A stretch of DNA of 64,000 nt from Siderastrea radians (Eukaryota > Cnidaria > Anthozoa > Scleractinia > Rhizangiidae), in the NCBI GenBank assembly GCA_964017195.1, contig OZ024895.1, positions 25,111,375 to 25,175,374 on the forward strand, given 5' to 3'. Every line of letters starts with the position of its first letter. Positions within the stretch are counted from its first letter, which is position 1. The position numbers and the translations under genes were made by a program. Under the pieces are notes generated by a model. The model was not told where the DNA came from. It ran no database searches and worked only from the letters and a program-made list of their open reading frames with translations. This document shows positions 38,590 through 50,004 of the stretch, piece after piece.

Positions 38590-39455
38590 TCCCCTCAAAG
38601 CCTCAACCTTAGATTTAATAGCATTTATGGCTGCTACAGGATCACTCTGTTGAAATTACTCTTGGCTTGCTTTCTTTTCTTTGGACGGGTCTGACACTGA
38701 CGCAACCGTCACTGTGGGACATTTAGGTTTATTGTTCCTTAACTTGTTATCTCTTTCGTTTCCTGCTCATACAGCCATATCCATTTGCTGCATTAAAACG
38801 TCATCAGTGACAGTCGGGTCTTTCAGAAATGGACGTATCTAGACACGAATACTTTCATCCTGTAAACCAGTTTCCTCAGAACGGAGGAAAAGACGTTGGA
38901 TGTGCTCAGGGTCATACTGCAAATATGTGTCATCGCTTTCATCACTCGATGCAAATAGGGTTTGTTGCTTTAGATCCAGGGTTTTCATCAAAAATGCTTG
39001 AGGTGACTCCTTTGGGCTTTGACATAGGGATGCAAGGGTTTGAAATAGTTCTGAGGTATTCTTTTCACCATAATGGCTGCGGAGAACTCTTTTCAAACGA
39101 TCTAATATGAAATCCCTGAAAGTTTCGAGGTAGTTTATAAGTTCAAATCCGGGTGTGATTGCACGGATGACACCACCAACAATTTCACTCTCAGCGTATC
39201 CTTGTGTCAGCCCTATCTGAATGTGGTGCGTTAACGACGAGAAACTAATTTTGTCCTTTTGATCGGGTTCCCCGATCTGTCCATTAATCTTAAACTGTCT
39301 ACGCAGCGCACTAGATGCCAACAGTTTATGAAGAAAATCTTCGCTCGCTGTAGTGCTAGGTTTTGAATCCCTAAGAACTGTTTTTCCAGTCTTACCTGAG
39401 ACTTCACTTCAAGTAATTTTCTCACGTCTCTGTAGTCGGGGAGCTGAGGCCGGAA
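38590..39455 (-). pseudogene. LTR-retroelement gag fragment
   Basis: The open part 39321-38839 reads LTHHIQIGLTQGYAESEIVG, then FRDFILDRLKRVLRSHYGEK and ELFQTLASLCQSPKESPQAF, the helical capsid pattern of a gypsy-like gag. The N-terminal part (LEVKSQVRLEKQFLGIQN) is in the frame above. Downstream it is cut by the LINE at about 38585. Confidence 0.65.
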
Positions 39456-40123
39456 AAAAAGACGTTTCGTTCAACCCACACCACAGTAAAGGTTTCAAAT
39501 CAAATTATGGTAGAACAGATCCTCCTGAATAATGCTAGGTAGTTCGTAGAGTTGAAATGTGATATAACGTTAAAGTTAAGACCATGTTTTGTGACGTAAC
39601 CTACGATGAAGGCATGGAAACGAGGCTAACAAAGAAAACTGACTTGAACGAGATTATTTTCTTTTAAAAGGGGCTAAAAGCACAGATATGTCTCTTTTCA
39701 TGCCAAGTTTTATTACAACCTTCGTTAAGATTACTAAACTTGAGTCACGTGGTATATCACGTGACCATCTATGTAAAATTGACAAATTATAAGTGAAACG
39801 TTGCAAAAAACAATACAAGAACATCTTCATATCTTCGTGTTTTGGGGAGCCCTCTTACAACCACAACACATTCCTACGGCTAGATTTCCATCAACATGAA
39901 AACGAGGCTACCCGAAAAATAAGCCAAATCTATATTTGTTACGCGTTTAAATGTCAGAAAGAAAGCCAAAAATAAAGTAACCGAGCAATAAGCATTCTGA
40001 AGACTACTAACGAACGTTATCAGTTAAAATGGTTGAACACATTATATCTGAATATCGAGATTTTTCGAATCAAAATTGACTTGAAATTGATAATTGACAC
40101 TATAGTGAGAACACGTTTACATT
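39456..40123. other. No recognisable gene
   Basis: AT-rich spacer; open frames here are short and unlike known families. Confidence 0.4.
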
Positions 40124-40675
40124 TCATTCTGAATCTGAGTCCTCCGAGTCACTGGATTCTCTGGACAATGGTGTTACTCCGTGGGGATTTCTGCAAAACT
40201 CAACGTCTGGCATGCAGAAACAGGCCTCTGTGCAAGACAACCCATTCATGTTACAAGAACAACGGCTTCTACATTCAGACTTCTTGCAGTTGCATGTGGT
40301 GAACTCCAGAATGCTTCTCGGTGAAGGATCTTTATTCATCAAAACGGGTTTTAAGGCCTCGTCTTCTAATGCCCATCCGTGGTTCTCTGGAGAAGGCAAC
40401 TCTTGCATAGCGACAAGTGAATTTCTCCAAACAAAAGCTTGATAATTTGCTCTTTTCAAATGAAGAGTGAGGCTGTCGGAGGTTGGTGGTAGAAGCTCGC
40501 TTTTCTGTTTCCTCTGACAGAACATCAGGTATCGTAGCTCATCTACTGATGTCGGGGTTTTCTTTGGCGATGGATACAAACTGCAGATAAAGGCAGTACA
40601 CCTTGTTGTGACATCTTGGGCTAGGTCACTCCGTTCTCCTCCTTCTCCTTCTCCGTTCTCCATCTTGTACAGCAT
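40124..40675 (-). pseudogene. C-terminal CXC (Tesmin/TSO1-like) domain part of the 40-44 kb gene
   Basis: A helical module (TSVDELRYLMFCQRKQKSEL; LHLKRANYQAFVWRNSL) precedes a Cys-rich domain: TTCNCKKSECRSRCSCNMNG followed by LSCTEACFC. The Cys spacing fits a CXC domain, which binds DNA with zinc. The beginning runs into a GAGAAGG-type microsatellite (40630-40665), where part of the gene between this and the upstream EEADTRLLLHA block seems deleted. The end is an acidic Ser/Asp/Glu tail. Confidence 0.65.
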
Positions 40676-43600
40676 TCCTGGCGTGTAACAGTAATCTTGT
40701 GTCCGCTTCTTCGTGATCAGACTTTAACGACGGAACTGTTTCCCAGTGGCCTTTATTAATGGTCAATGCTTCTCTGCCGTCATTAAGACCCCCTCCAATC
40801 ACCAATTTCTTGTTGAGTGGCAGTTTCTCTTGACCCAGATTGCACAACGACTCTGTCAAAAAGTGACAGGTTGACTTTATTTTGTGGGTTTCCCATGTAT
40901 TTGACCCATTGCTTGGGAACTGGCGTAGTTGGACTGTTAATCTTGATCTCTAGGGAATTTGCTGATCCTCGTCTTAGGCGCTCTTCAGCTTTAATTGAAA
41001 CTTTCCAATACTGATCGAAGACGATATCCACTCGATTGCAATTGCTCTGACGAAGTGGATCTGTGATTATGGGAAAGTATTTCGCTGCCATTTCGCCAAA
41101 CGTCTTCGCACCGCCAGACTTCACCATCTGCACCAATGCCATACCATTAAGTATGTGAACTGAAGTTGTTTCTGGTGGTTGTTGAGGGAGCCTTGGAAGC
41201 ACAGAAATACCCTTCTCTATGACCGCGGAAAGAACGCTCTTGTTTGTTTTTCTCAAGCTGCCGTCTGGATGTGCAAGTGCAATTGGAACTGGGGAGAGTT
41301 CGTAGCTTAACACTTCGTTGAGGTTGATCTGCCTGACGTTAGCTACTATTAGCAGCCGCCCAAACAGGTCTCTATCTGCACCCACGGTGATAACCTCATC
41401 GGCTGTCTTGACCTGGATCTTCTTTGTCAGTGCTGTGAATGTTTTAATCTTCAAGTTTGGTATTGGGTCCCAAAAACTTACTTCGTTGGAATTCAGTCGC
41501 TTGGTAATGAACAAATGCATCTGCTCTCTGCCCTTCTCAGTGCTTTGGACTAAGCTGTCTGCGTCTCCGGTAGGCATAACCACACCTGTGGCAACGTTAA
41601 CTAAGGAATCGTAATCTTGTGAAAACGGATCGATCATCATTCCAGATGTGAAGCTTGCCACCATTTTCTTTACATCGCTTTCATCTCGTTGTACCCGCTT
41701 TGGAGCAGCTTCTTTGTGTGTTGCTACTCTATCAGAATCCTGCAAGACGTACATGTCCTTAAGTGCTGTAGTTATCGATGCACGTTCGTGGCATGTCAGG
41801 AACCATCTCTCAAGTGCACCTGGAGACCTCGTTATACCAATGATGCCGCCCTGTGTCTTGGAATCTGCGTTAATGGATTGCTCAAGTGCCATGTCTGTCC
41901 AAACTTGCGCAAATGGCTGCTTTGAACGGCTCACGGCGTGATTTCCGTTTACAAACTCCCGGTATGTTTGTGGGTGATCTGCTTCTAACTGATTCATGTC
42001 GCACAGATAAACTGGCAGCCAACGAGCGTAATTGGGCCGGTCCATGGCAAAGAAGTATGGCAACATGGCAGCAGTGGCTGAAAGATGTAGCTTCCAATTC
42101 CCGGTTCTTTCCGCCTTGATAAATTGTAACAGGATGCTCACCATTGTACCGTACTCCTCCCAGAATGCGAACATTTTGGACTGGGAACGGAAATCTTGCT
42201 TGAATCTTTCGAGTAGGTCCACCACCTCTTGCATGTTAAGGGAAAGCTCTTCGACGTTTTCTTGGCCAACACTCTTGTTCTGCACTGCAACCCTGCACTC
42301 TGAGATCTTGCCATGGAGTTGCTCTCTGATAATGTGTTCCGATTCAGGATGCTGGTCACTGATCCACTACTGAAATGACTTCCACAGTAGACGAAAGTAC
42401 GCTCCCATTGCCAATTTATGACCTCTTATACCTCTATTGTAACACTTTCCTTTAATCAAAGCCGATGTTGTTCCAGCAGCATAAACGCCTGATTCTATCA
42501 GCAGATCATCGAGCCCAGAAATGGTGTATTTCTTTCCAATCAGAGAAAGGAAGTTCAGTGCAATATGGAAACCACCCATGCGAATCACTGTATCAGAAAA
42601 TTCTTCTGGACACCTCCACTGAACTTGCTTGGCCTTTGCATAAATGGCAAGATCAAAAGTGATGACGGAATCGGATTGTCCAATACTTGAGCTGATATTT
42701 TGTGCGTGTTTCATGACAGTGTACACCGTACTAAAATCAGTAGACGAGCCATCTATCATGGGGCAATAACCAATTGTCGTTGGCTGTGGAATGTTTGGAA
42801 ACAGCATCGAGTTGAAAGCACTCCAGCTTGGAACGACTGGGATAGTGTGAATGTTATCAGGGGCATGCGGGCTTACGTCAGATTGATTGACACGTAAAAG
42901 TTTCCAAACAAAGTCCATGTTCTTCGCCAAAGTGTATATTTCACTTGTTTCTTTGAACCATTCATCCATATCAACTCCAACAAACGACGTAACTGCTGGC
43001 CTTCTCCCGTGTGCAGAGAACTCTTGAATTTCATAAACGTGACCTTGCGCTTTATAGGATCTTCTTCGTTGTGAATGGTCAGCAGCCACATTTGGTGGGG
43101 GCTCTGGACCGAAGGGCTTGCGCTGATAAACGACCATTGTTGTTGGGTGAGTCGTGTTTTTACCATCTAAAGTCTCCTCGTTAAAATCATTGTTATCAGC
43201 TGCAAGTTGAGTAAATGACATGGGTGATATGTTTGAGGGGATAACAGTTCCATATTCCTCACTCTTGGCTACTACCTCCATTGGAAGGCTTGTGTCAACA
43301 CTTTGAATTTCATCACAGGACGAGTAATGTCCCATTCGGTTAAGCAACGTGATCAAAAGTTTCGAGGTCGTTAAATGATGCACAGTCATTGCAAGGCTGA
43401 CATGTTTGGGCGCTTTCACTCGAGCATTTGATGCACTATGAATAACATCTTGGGCAATGCTTAAAACGCGTCTCTCATCTGCCATGTTTCTGCAAGGAAT
43501 GGACGGATCAGGCTCTTCATACACATCACTGTCACAGGCAATGATCCAGCGCAAAAAAAGGTACAAACTTTGTGGTACTATACTCTTAGCAGACTCGAGA

Positions 43601-43824
43601 TTGATATCATTGGTGTTCAGTGGCCGTATGGAGATTCCTTTGCACGCTTTTATCTCATTCTTGATGATTTTGGCGGTGTGGAAAATCTGCTGTGTTTTAT
43701 CCATGGCACCTGCTACTTCTGGTATGGTCGGTCTTGTGACAGCTGCGTTAATAACATCTTGCACGGATATCTGACTAGAATAGACCAGCTCTGGTTTGCT
43801 TTTGTCAGATGGCTGATAAAACAC
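40626..43824 (-). pseudogene. Large uncharacterised gene with PIN/FEN-like motif
   Basis: Two long frames (43824-42367 and about 42366-40783) are in line, separated only by a TAG at 42367-42369. A third piece (40859-40626) follows after a frame change in a T run near 40865. Conserved-looking blocks: WKLLRVNQSDVS, SVITFDLAIYAKAKQVQWR, GLDDLLIESGVYAAGTTSAL, YNRGIRGHKLAMGAYFRLLW, YFFAMDRPNYARWLPVYLCD and FAQVWTDMALEQSIN. Near the end HEEADTRLLLHARNA resembles the acidic motif of FEN/PIN-type nucleases. I recognise the set as a multicopy family of invertebrate genomes without assigned function, possibly a mobile-element gene. Confidence 0.55.
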
Positions 43825-43984
43825 GATACTTGTGGTAAAACGATTAATGACACGAGTGGCATAGAAAACGTGGATTGGCCGTCATGGAGTACAGCTGAGT
43901 AGCGTGCTCCCAGAAGGTTGGCCAGCAAGGGGAGGTGGACGTGACCACTGTAGTCTCAACCCAAGCTAAGGCAACCGAGGCATC

Positions 43985-44066
43985 GCTTCAGTGTGGGACT
44001 GAAGGGTTGTCGCCAGCAACACATATCCCCATAGATTCTGGAACAGAAATCCTCCCACACTGAAGC
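43985..44066. repeat. Inverted pair near the DIRS 3' side
   Basis: GCTTCAGTGTGGGA at 43985-43998 and its exact reverse complement at 44053-44066, spaced by 54 bp. It lies between the uncharacterised gene and the DIRS recombinase, so it may be a terminal structure of either. Confidence 0.7.
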
Positions 44067-44327
44067 GGCTAAAAGAGCTGTTCACAGAAAAAAGCAAGCC
44101 CCACCCAGGATGGTGCGAAGCAGCATTCTGCTAGCAGCCTCAGACAAGATTCCCAGTTGTATAGTTACCACTCTCTCTTTTTATAGAATCCTAACCCTAG
44201 CCATGATGAATGCAAGCTATGTAGTTAATAGTCTTCAGTCAAAGGCTCAAAGGCTTCGCTATTAGACTAAAAAACATAGTTCAGTTCTAACCAATAAAGG
44301 CCTTGACACAAGATGTGCATGTCCAGT

Positions 44328-45178
44328 TCACTTCCAGGGATCAAATGTAGGAGGGTTCTGGGTAGATGTGTTGTCACGGTGATAAGCAGCCATGGTTGTG
44401 GGAACTTGAAGGATGGTAATCTTAGGAAGGTGAATATACCGTTCATAGGAATCAGATCGCCAGCGACCCAGTATTTTGATGAGCCAAGCTGGCAGGCCAG
44501 CGGCTGCCGCTGTTGTGGCTGCCCCTATTCTGAAGTTGTGGGTATTATACGATTTGGCGTGGAGACCGCACAGTTGAAGTAGTGTGTGTAGATTTAGGGT
44601 CATGATGCGCCTGGAGAGGAGGGTGCCATCCTTAAATTGAAAGAGTGGACTCTGTGGAGTTGACTCTGGAGATTGGAGAATAAGTTCCCTTGTGGCGGAC
44701 ACTGCACAGACATTGGAATTGGACTTGGCGATGGTGATGAGGGTTGATTGCCGGAAAGGGTCTGTCTTGGACTTCTTGAGGCGTACTTGCGTGTCTTGAG
44801 GGTGAGAAATGTTGCAGAAGAAAGTGACGTCCTCACGAGTTAGGTGTACGCTATGGTCAAGAAAACCATTACATGTGAGTTCACCGCACCTCATAAAGTA
44901 AAGGAAGCCCACAGCATCGCGGTGTCTATATCGGATGAACGGTCCGGGCTAAGGGTGTGGAAAATACGTTCGAGAATAAACAACGTAATGGGCTGGCGAT
45001 CACGTGGAGTGAGGCCAAGAGAACGTTTGATTCCGCTTATAGTGTTTTGTACGCGGGGCGTGCCTGCGAAATTGAGGGTGCAGTTGAACTCAACATGTAG
45101 ATTTTGTATCACTGCTAGGTAAACCTTAATATTGTGAAATTTAACAGACTCAGCTAAATGAGCCACCCAGTAGATCAA
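44328..45178 (-). pseudogene. DIRS tyrosine recombinase
   Basis: The N-terminal core-binding part is in 45178-44891 and the catalytic part in 44912-44328. Catalytic residues are visible: Arg in YFMRCGELT, the His-x-x-Arg in THNFRIGAATTAAAAG, the second His/Trp position in LGRWRSDS and the nucleophile Tyr in SYERYIHLP. The enzyme would integrate the circular cDNA. One frame change near 44900. Confidence 0.8.
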
Positions 45179-45530
45179 AGTGACTTAACTTGCGGGGAGT
45201 AAGGGTGTGGTGGGGGTAACAAGGCCATGTTTGAGGCAGAATCAAATAAAATGTTTCTCGCCTGCTGCGTAGGTTCGTCTAGTGGAAGAGGCGAGGGGAC
45301 CCAGAGGTAGCCGTGTATTCGGAAGGTTAAATGTGAATAAGAGATGTTGGGATGGGGTAGCCAGTAGGCGAGGCTTCTGGTGCCAGCTCCCTGAAGCGTT
45401 CCATCTAGAAGTGAGAAAGGGAGTCAGTGATGCCATTTTGGAGTCCTGGTACATGAACGGCTGTAAGGGTGAAATTATGTTGGAGGATAAATAGAGTGAT
45501 GGGACGGAGGAGATCCATGATACAGGGAAT

Positions 45531-46480
45531 TTAGGAGGTCTTGCTATTAATTATAGACACAACAGCCTTATTATCACAAGAGAAGCGTATGTGCTTGTTG
45601 GACCAAAGGGATCCCCAGAGGGCACATACTAGGTAAATGGGGAACAGTTCCTGCCATGGAATACTAATATTTGGAGAAAAGGCTGGGGTGTGCTGTGGAA
45701 GCCATTTCCTATGAAACCAGTGGGGCTGAAGGTAGGCACCATACCCGATGGACCCAGAGGCATCCATGAAAAGGGGAATGGAGTCATCGCAAGGGGAGAA
45801 GGGTGGACACCATTCAAAAGTTTGATACCATTCCAAGATGTTAAGAAGAGGGCCCACATACCTAGATCCTTGCGAAGTTCCTTACCCAAGCGAATAACTG
45901 AAGTGGGCTTGGAAACACCACAGGTGAGGGCAATCATGCGGCGGAGGAATGGACGCCCCGGGGCAACCACTTTACACGCAAAATGCAAGGAACCGATGAG
46001 TGACTGGAGGTCCTGAAGGCGGCAACAAGTTTTAGTTTGCCAGGAGGAGACAAGAGAGCGCAGCCTGCTCAGCTTGTCGTCAGGGAGCCTGGCTTCCATG
46101 GTAGAGGAGTCCAGGAGAATATCCATAAATTCTTATTGGGTAGAAGGGGAAGCAGTTTTACCTGGGGCAAGGGGAATATCCAGTTCTGTAAATAAGGTAA
46201 GGAGGTTACAAAGTGCAGTACTGCATTGGGAGCGGGGTAGGAAGTGCAATTAAAAAAAATCATCCAGGATGTGCAGGACCACCCTGATGTTCAGCCTATT
46301 GCGAATTATCCATTCAAGGCCATCGGAAACCATATTGAAAAGGAAGGGTGCACTTTGGAGACCGAAGGGGAGTACGGTGTCGAAGAAGTAAAGCCTCTTC
46401 CAGTGCATCCCTAACAGTTCCCAATCATCAGGGTGTACGGGGATTATCCGCAAGGCAGACTGGATATCTGTCTTGGACAT
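45531..46480 (-). pseudogene. DIRS reverse transcriptase and RNase H
   Basis: RT palm: SKTDIQSALRIIPVHPDDWE, then TVLPFGLQSAPFLFN and the catalytic VVLHILDDFF. The frame ends at an A run near 46252. Connection: CCRLQDLQSLIGSLHFACK (46126-45629). RNase H: SIPLFMDASGSIGYGAYL with its Asp, ISIPWQELFPIYLV with its Glu, and IRFSCDNKAVVSIIN with the second Asp. All catalytic residues are present, so the damage is confined to frame changes. Confidence 0.8.
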
Positions 46481-46803
46481 AACGGTGCCCTTTCCAAGGG
46501 ACAGGAGAAGGTGGATAGCATTATCTATGGTAACATACTGCAGGCTAGAGTCTGTGATGGGGATGTTAGCATTTATGCTGGTGCTCGATGTTTTCGGATA
46601 TGAGAGGTGGAAAATTCTACGCCATTTGTCCGAGTGTTTTTTAGGGGGGGGGGGAAGGAAAGGCCCCGCGGTATGACCATGCAGAATCTCGGTTAAGAGG
46701 TTCTGCTAAAGGATGTCGGGGTGCTGGTTTGCGGAGCGAAGATTAAGATAGAATGTGTGCGTACGGGGACCCAAATAACCAATGCGAAAAACCTCTCTTA
46801 AAC

Positions 46804-48098
46804 CTACACAAAGGGAAGAAACGAAACCTGAATCGGGTGGCCCTCAAGGTAGCACTCAAGTAGATCAACATTAATGGGGGTGTGAGGTTTAAATCCCTTA
46901 ACAAACTCAGCGGCGTTTGTGATTGTTCTCCTTTGAAGACTTTCCATGGCGGTGGGTGCGGTGCAGGGTGGCTGGGTGAGACTCCTCGCAGTTTGGGACT
47001 GAGCAGCGGTGAGGGTAGGGGCAAGGTGCCCTGATGCAGGCTGTTCCCCGATTGAAGTTTCGGCAGGGATCACTGGGCTGGCTGCCTGTCCTATCCCTAG
47101 GGGGAGACAGAGAGCAGGAATGAGACATATGATCCACCCCCCCCCCCTCACAGGTAAAGTAGGCTGAACGGGAGAGGCCAGTAAATTTCTCCAGGTAAAG
47201 CTGGGGGTGGATTTTATTCTATGAAAGGGTCGGGTCGCGAGCTGCCCTACGGCGGAAGTCTATGTCGTAAGCGAACCAGGAGAGGCCTAAAAATTTCTTA
47301 TGAGCTGACTGGATAATGTTAAGGTACGCAAACATTTCCACCGCCCGATGTGGAAACGATGGAAGGAGAATAGTTGCAAAAACGGAGAAGGCGGACAGCC
47401 ATCGATCGAAAGAATCGATGGGGACTTTTTAACCCTCCCCTGGCTCGGGAAATGGATAGGAACGGACTCACCGTTAACAGTTAGGGAAAGCACTTCAGTA
47501 ATGTTGGAGAAGACGGTAGAGTTGTCGTGTAGCAGCGACAGAAAATCAACGTACTCACCCTGGAGGATTGCGGTGCGAGTCTTGCCGTCGACGTGAGCGG
47601 CGATATCTCCAGTTGGCGGGCTCGGATTATTTAGCAACCGCTGAACCTCGTTAGGATCCCCAAGATTGATGTTAGCAGCGTTTGCTTGAGAGGTAGGATT
47701 GGAGCTGGCGACATCGAAGCCAATTTGCTCTCGACGATGGCGAACACGATGGAGGTAGTATGTCCCACGGAGAATGGCGTAGGCTCGCGGGATCTCGTCG
47801 AGTCGCCATCTGTGGGCTGTTCGTTGTTGTTGCTATCGTCGTTAACGCTGAGAACTGGTGGAGGATTTTTCCGTCTGCGACGAGCCAGAGTCGTCTTTTG
47901 AACGCTTGGAGCGTGTGGCTGGGGAGTTGCTGGTCGTTTCCCGTGTGTTTTCTCCTTTGTTGATTCCGAGGTTTTATCTTTGTCACGGTCGCCTTGGAGA
48001 CGATTTATAAGGGTTGTTTTTGGGCCCGTTATTGGCAGCTGTTTCTCCTGGCAGAGAAGGCGCAGAACTCCAGTAGTCAATTTGCTGTAGTCGGTCAT
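46804..48098 (-). pseudogene. DIRS gag
   Basis: Begins MTDYSKLTTGVLRLLCQEKQ, continuing LPITGPKTTLINRLQG, a SAP-like DNA-binding motif at residues 4-35. A Ser/Thr/Lys-rich linker follows, then a helical region in 47637-47287. A Cys/His cluster (ACIRAPCPYPHRCSVPNCEE, near 47050) precedes the link to the RT. Frames change near 47640 and 47150; a C run of nine lies at about 47139-47147. Confidence 0.65.
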
Positions 48099-48189
48099 GG
48101 CGAAGAAGATCGAGAAAAAACAAAGTAAAAAAACAATTGACTTGTACGACGGATTGATCTGAATGCGAAATTAGCCACGAACTGTGTAC

Positions 48190-49895
48190 TATAGGTACAA
48201 ACACCGCAGTGAGGAAACGTGTCAAACTTCAGACCTTTGTCTGGGTTACTGACAAGCTCTTGCTTGAATTCGCATTCCCATTTCACTTCTACTCGATATC
48301 CCAACCTCTTCAAGCGTTCTACTTTGCGGATGGTCCCCTCGAGAAGGTCTTCCATGCCAGTGTCATTCACAGGATTCATGGTATCTGGCAAGAAACATTT
48401 AGCACAGCCATGCCATAGACATCCCATGAATTCGTAAATGACATTGTTTTTAGCATTGAACCCATCAACGTAATGCACATCAATTCGTTGCTCTCCTCCA
48501 TTCATGGCGTGAAGAATGCGGTTTCCTGTCTGATGAAAGTCACTGCAGAGCCAGAATGGAATACTTGTGAGCAGGCTGATAGCCTTGAGGTGGTATAAGA
48601 CCAATCGTGTTTTCTTCCAGAAACTGTTGGCGGAGCACTCGATTGCAGGCAGAGGCAATGGTGATACAGTGCTTGAAAGGATCAAGGTCACAGGTTTCTT
48701 CCGTTAACTGCCTGAAGTTAAGGTAACACCGTCTCAAAATATCGACGTCACTTCTGCAATGTTCTTCTATCTCCTTCTCAAAGTCAAACACATACTCATT
48801 TTTCTTTAAATCTTCGTGCCATTTTAGAAACTTTTTAAGTTCTTTGGTTTTCTTGCTGTCAGGGTCGTAGTCTTCAAGTGGAGGGATAGGGCCAATGTAA
48901 TTTTGATTTTCCTTCCTGCTGAAAAAGTGATTGAAGTAACCTTTTTTTAGTCCTGTCAGTCCAAAGGTTTCTGCTAAGGCTTTCAGAGGCATTGGCAAGA
49001 AATTTAAAGAATCGCCGAACTTGATTTCAGCTTCTTCAAGGTCCATGGACATAATCTTGGCACCACTCAGGATCAGTTTTGGGAGAATACATTCTTTGTA
49101 AAATTGTTCGCATATCAAAAATCCGTCATATCCAGGTAGGTTGTGAGCGATGACGATGGCCCCTTGGTGTGTGCCATCTAACAGCCACGTTATAAACTGG
49201 TTGACGCATTCATCACCCTTAAACACTGTTTCAAACCCCATTTCATCTTGTACGATCAAGAAATTTCCAATATGTTGTCCCTCGTCTTGGCTTGATTCAA
49301 TATCGAAGAAAAGATACTCGTGACCTTCTTCGTTTTCATTTCTTTTTCTTTTTCTTCTTCTTTTTCTTCTCTCAATGGGCTTCATGTAACAACGGTATGT
49401 GTTTGAATCTACGAATTCTTCACAGTTGTTGCACATCTTCTCTCCACACTGATGAGCTTCTGGTGATCTTCGTTGGTGTGACATCACCTTATTACATTTT
49501 CTGCATTTGTAGTACATTTGACAGACCGATTCACCTCCCCGATAACAGAGTCTGCCTTGACTCTGACGGGATTTCCCTGAATAAATAAAGGTGTTTACTG
49601 TTTACTTAATTGGGCCGGCGGTGATTTGCATAGCATTCATCACTGCAAACAGTCTTTGACAGTTGCCACATTCTCGCCAGTGATTGTTGTGGTGATATAG
49701 ATAAATTTGTTTGTCTCGCTTCGGTCCTTCGTAAATAATGGCGTTGAAGTATTCCGCGGAAATAACAACAATCTGATAATCTTCGATCACTTCCTGGAAC
49801 TTGGTGACTTCAGGAAGCCGACAGATATCTTCTGGGACGCTGGCCTTTTGGTGTAGCTCATTGGCAAAGATGGTTTGGCGTTGGCATCCTTGACT
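48190..49895 (-). pseudogene. Family B DNA polymerase (DNA_pol_B_2 type), N-terminal half only
   Basis: An N-terminal piece (about 49895-49602: IVVISAEYFNAIIYEGPKRD; WRECGNCQRLF) is followed by 49517-48540 with zinc-like CRKCNKVMSHQRRSPEAHQC and the three exonuclease motifs: FFDIESSQ, IAHNLPGYDGF and EHCRSDVDILRR. The rest (48540-48190) reads YVDGFNAKNNVIYEFMGCLW and stops before polymerase motifs A, B and C. Related polymerases occur in linear plasmids, adeno-like viruses and some Polintons. An (AAAGAAG)n-like run at 49334-49372 codes for an Arg/Lys stretch. It is unlike the polymerase at 20643-22873, so it comes from another element. Confidence 0.75.
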
Positions 49896-50004
49896 TTCAG
49901 AGCCATCTTATTGCACAGGATATTGGAAACGATAAAAGACACCTTAGCAAAATTAAAAACCACCGCTCGATTGAGAAGACCACCGCTCTAGAAGGAACGA
50001 GAAC

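Larger units (their letters stand above)
44285..48105 (-). mobile_element. DIRS-type tyrosine-recombinase retrotransposon
   Basis: Minus strand, in order: gag with SAP-like start (48098), Cys/His module (about 47050), reverse transcriptase (46480-46250), RNase H (45857-45531) and tyrosine recombinase (45178-44328). This is the DIRS gene order, with a recombinase instead of a DDE integrase. Frames are broken several times. The left part of the polymerase fragment at 48190 is its neighbour on the 5' side. Confidence 0.8.
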
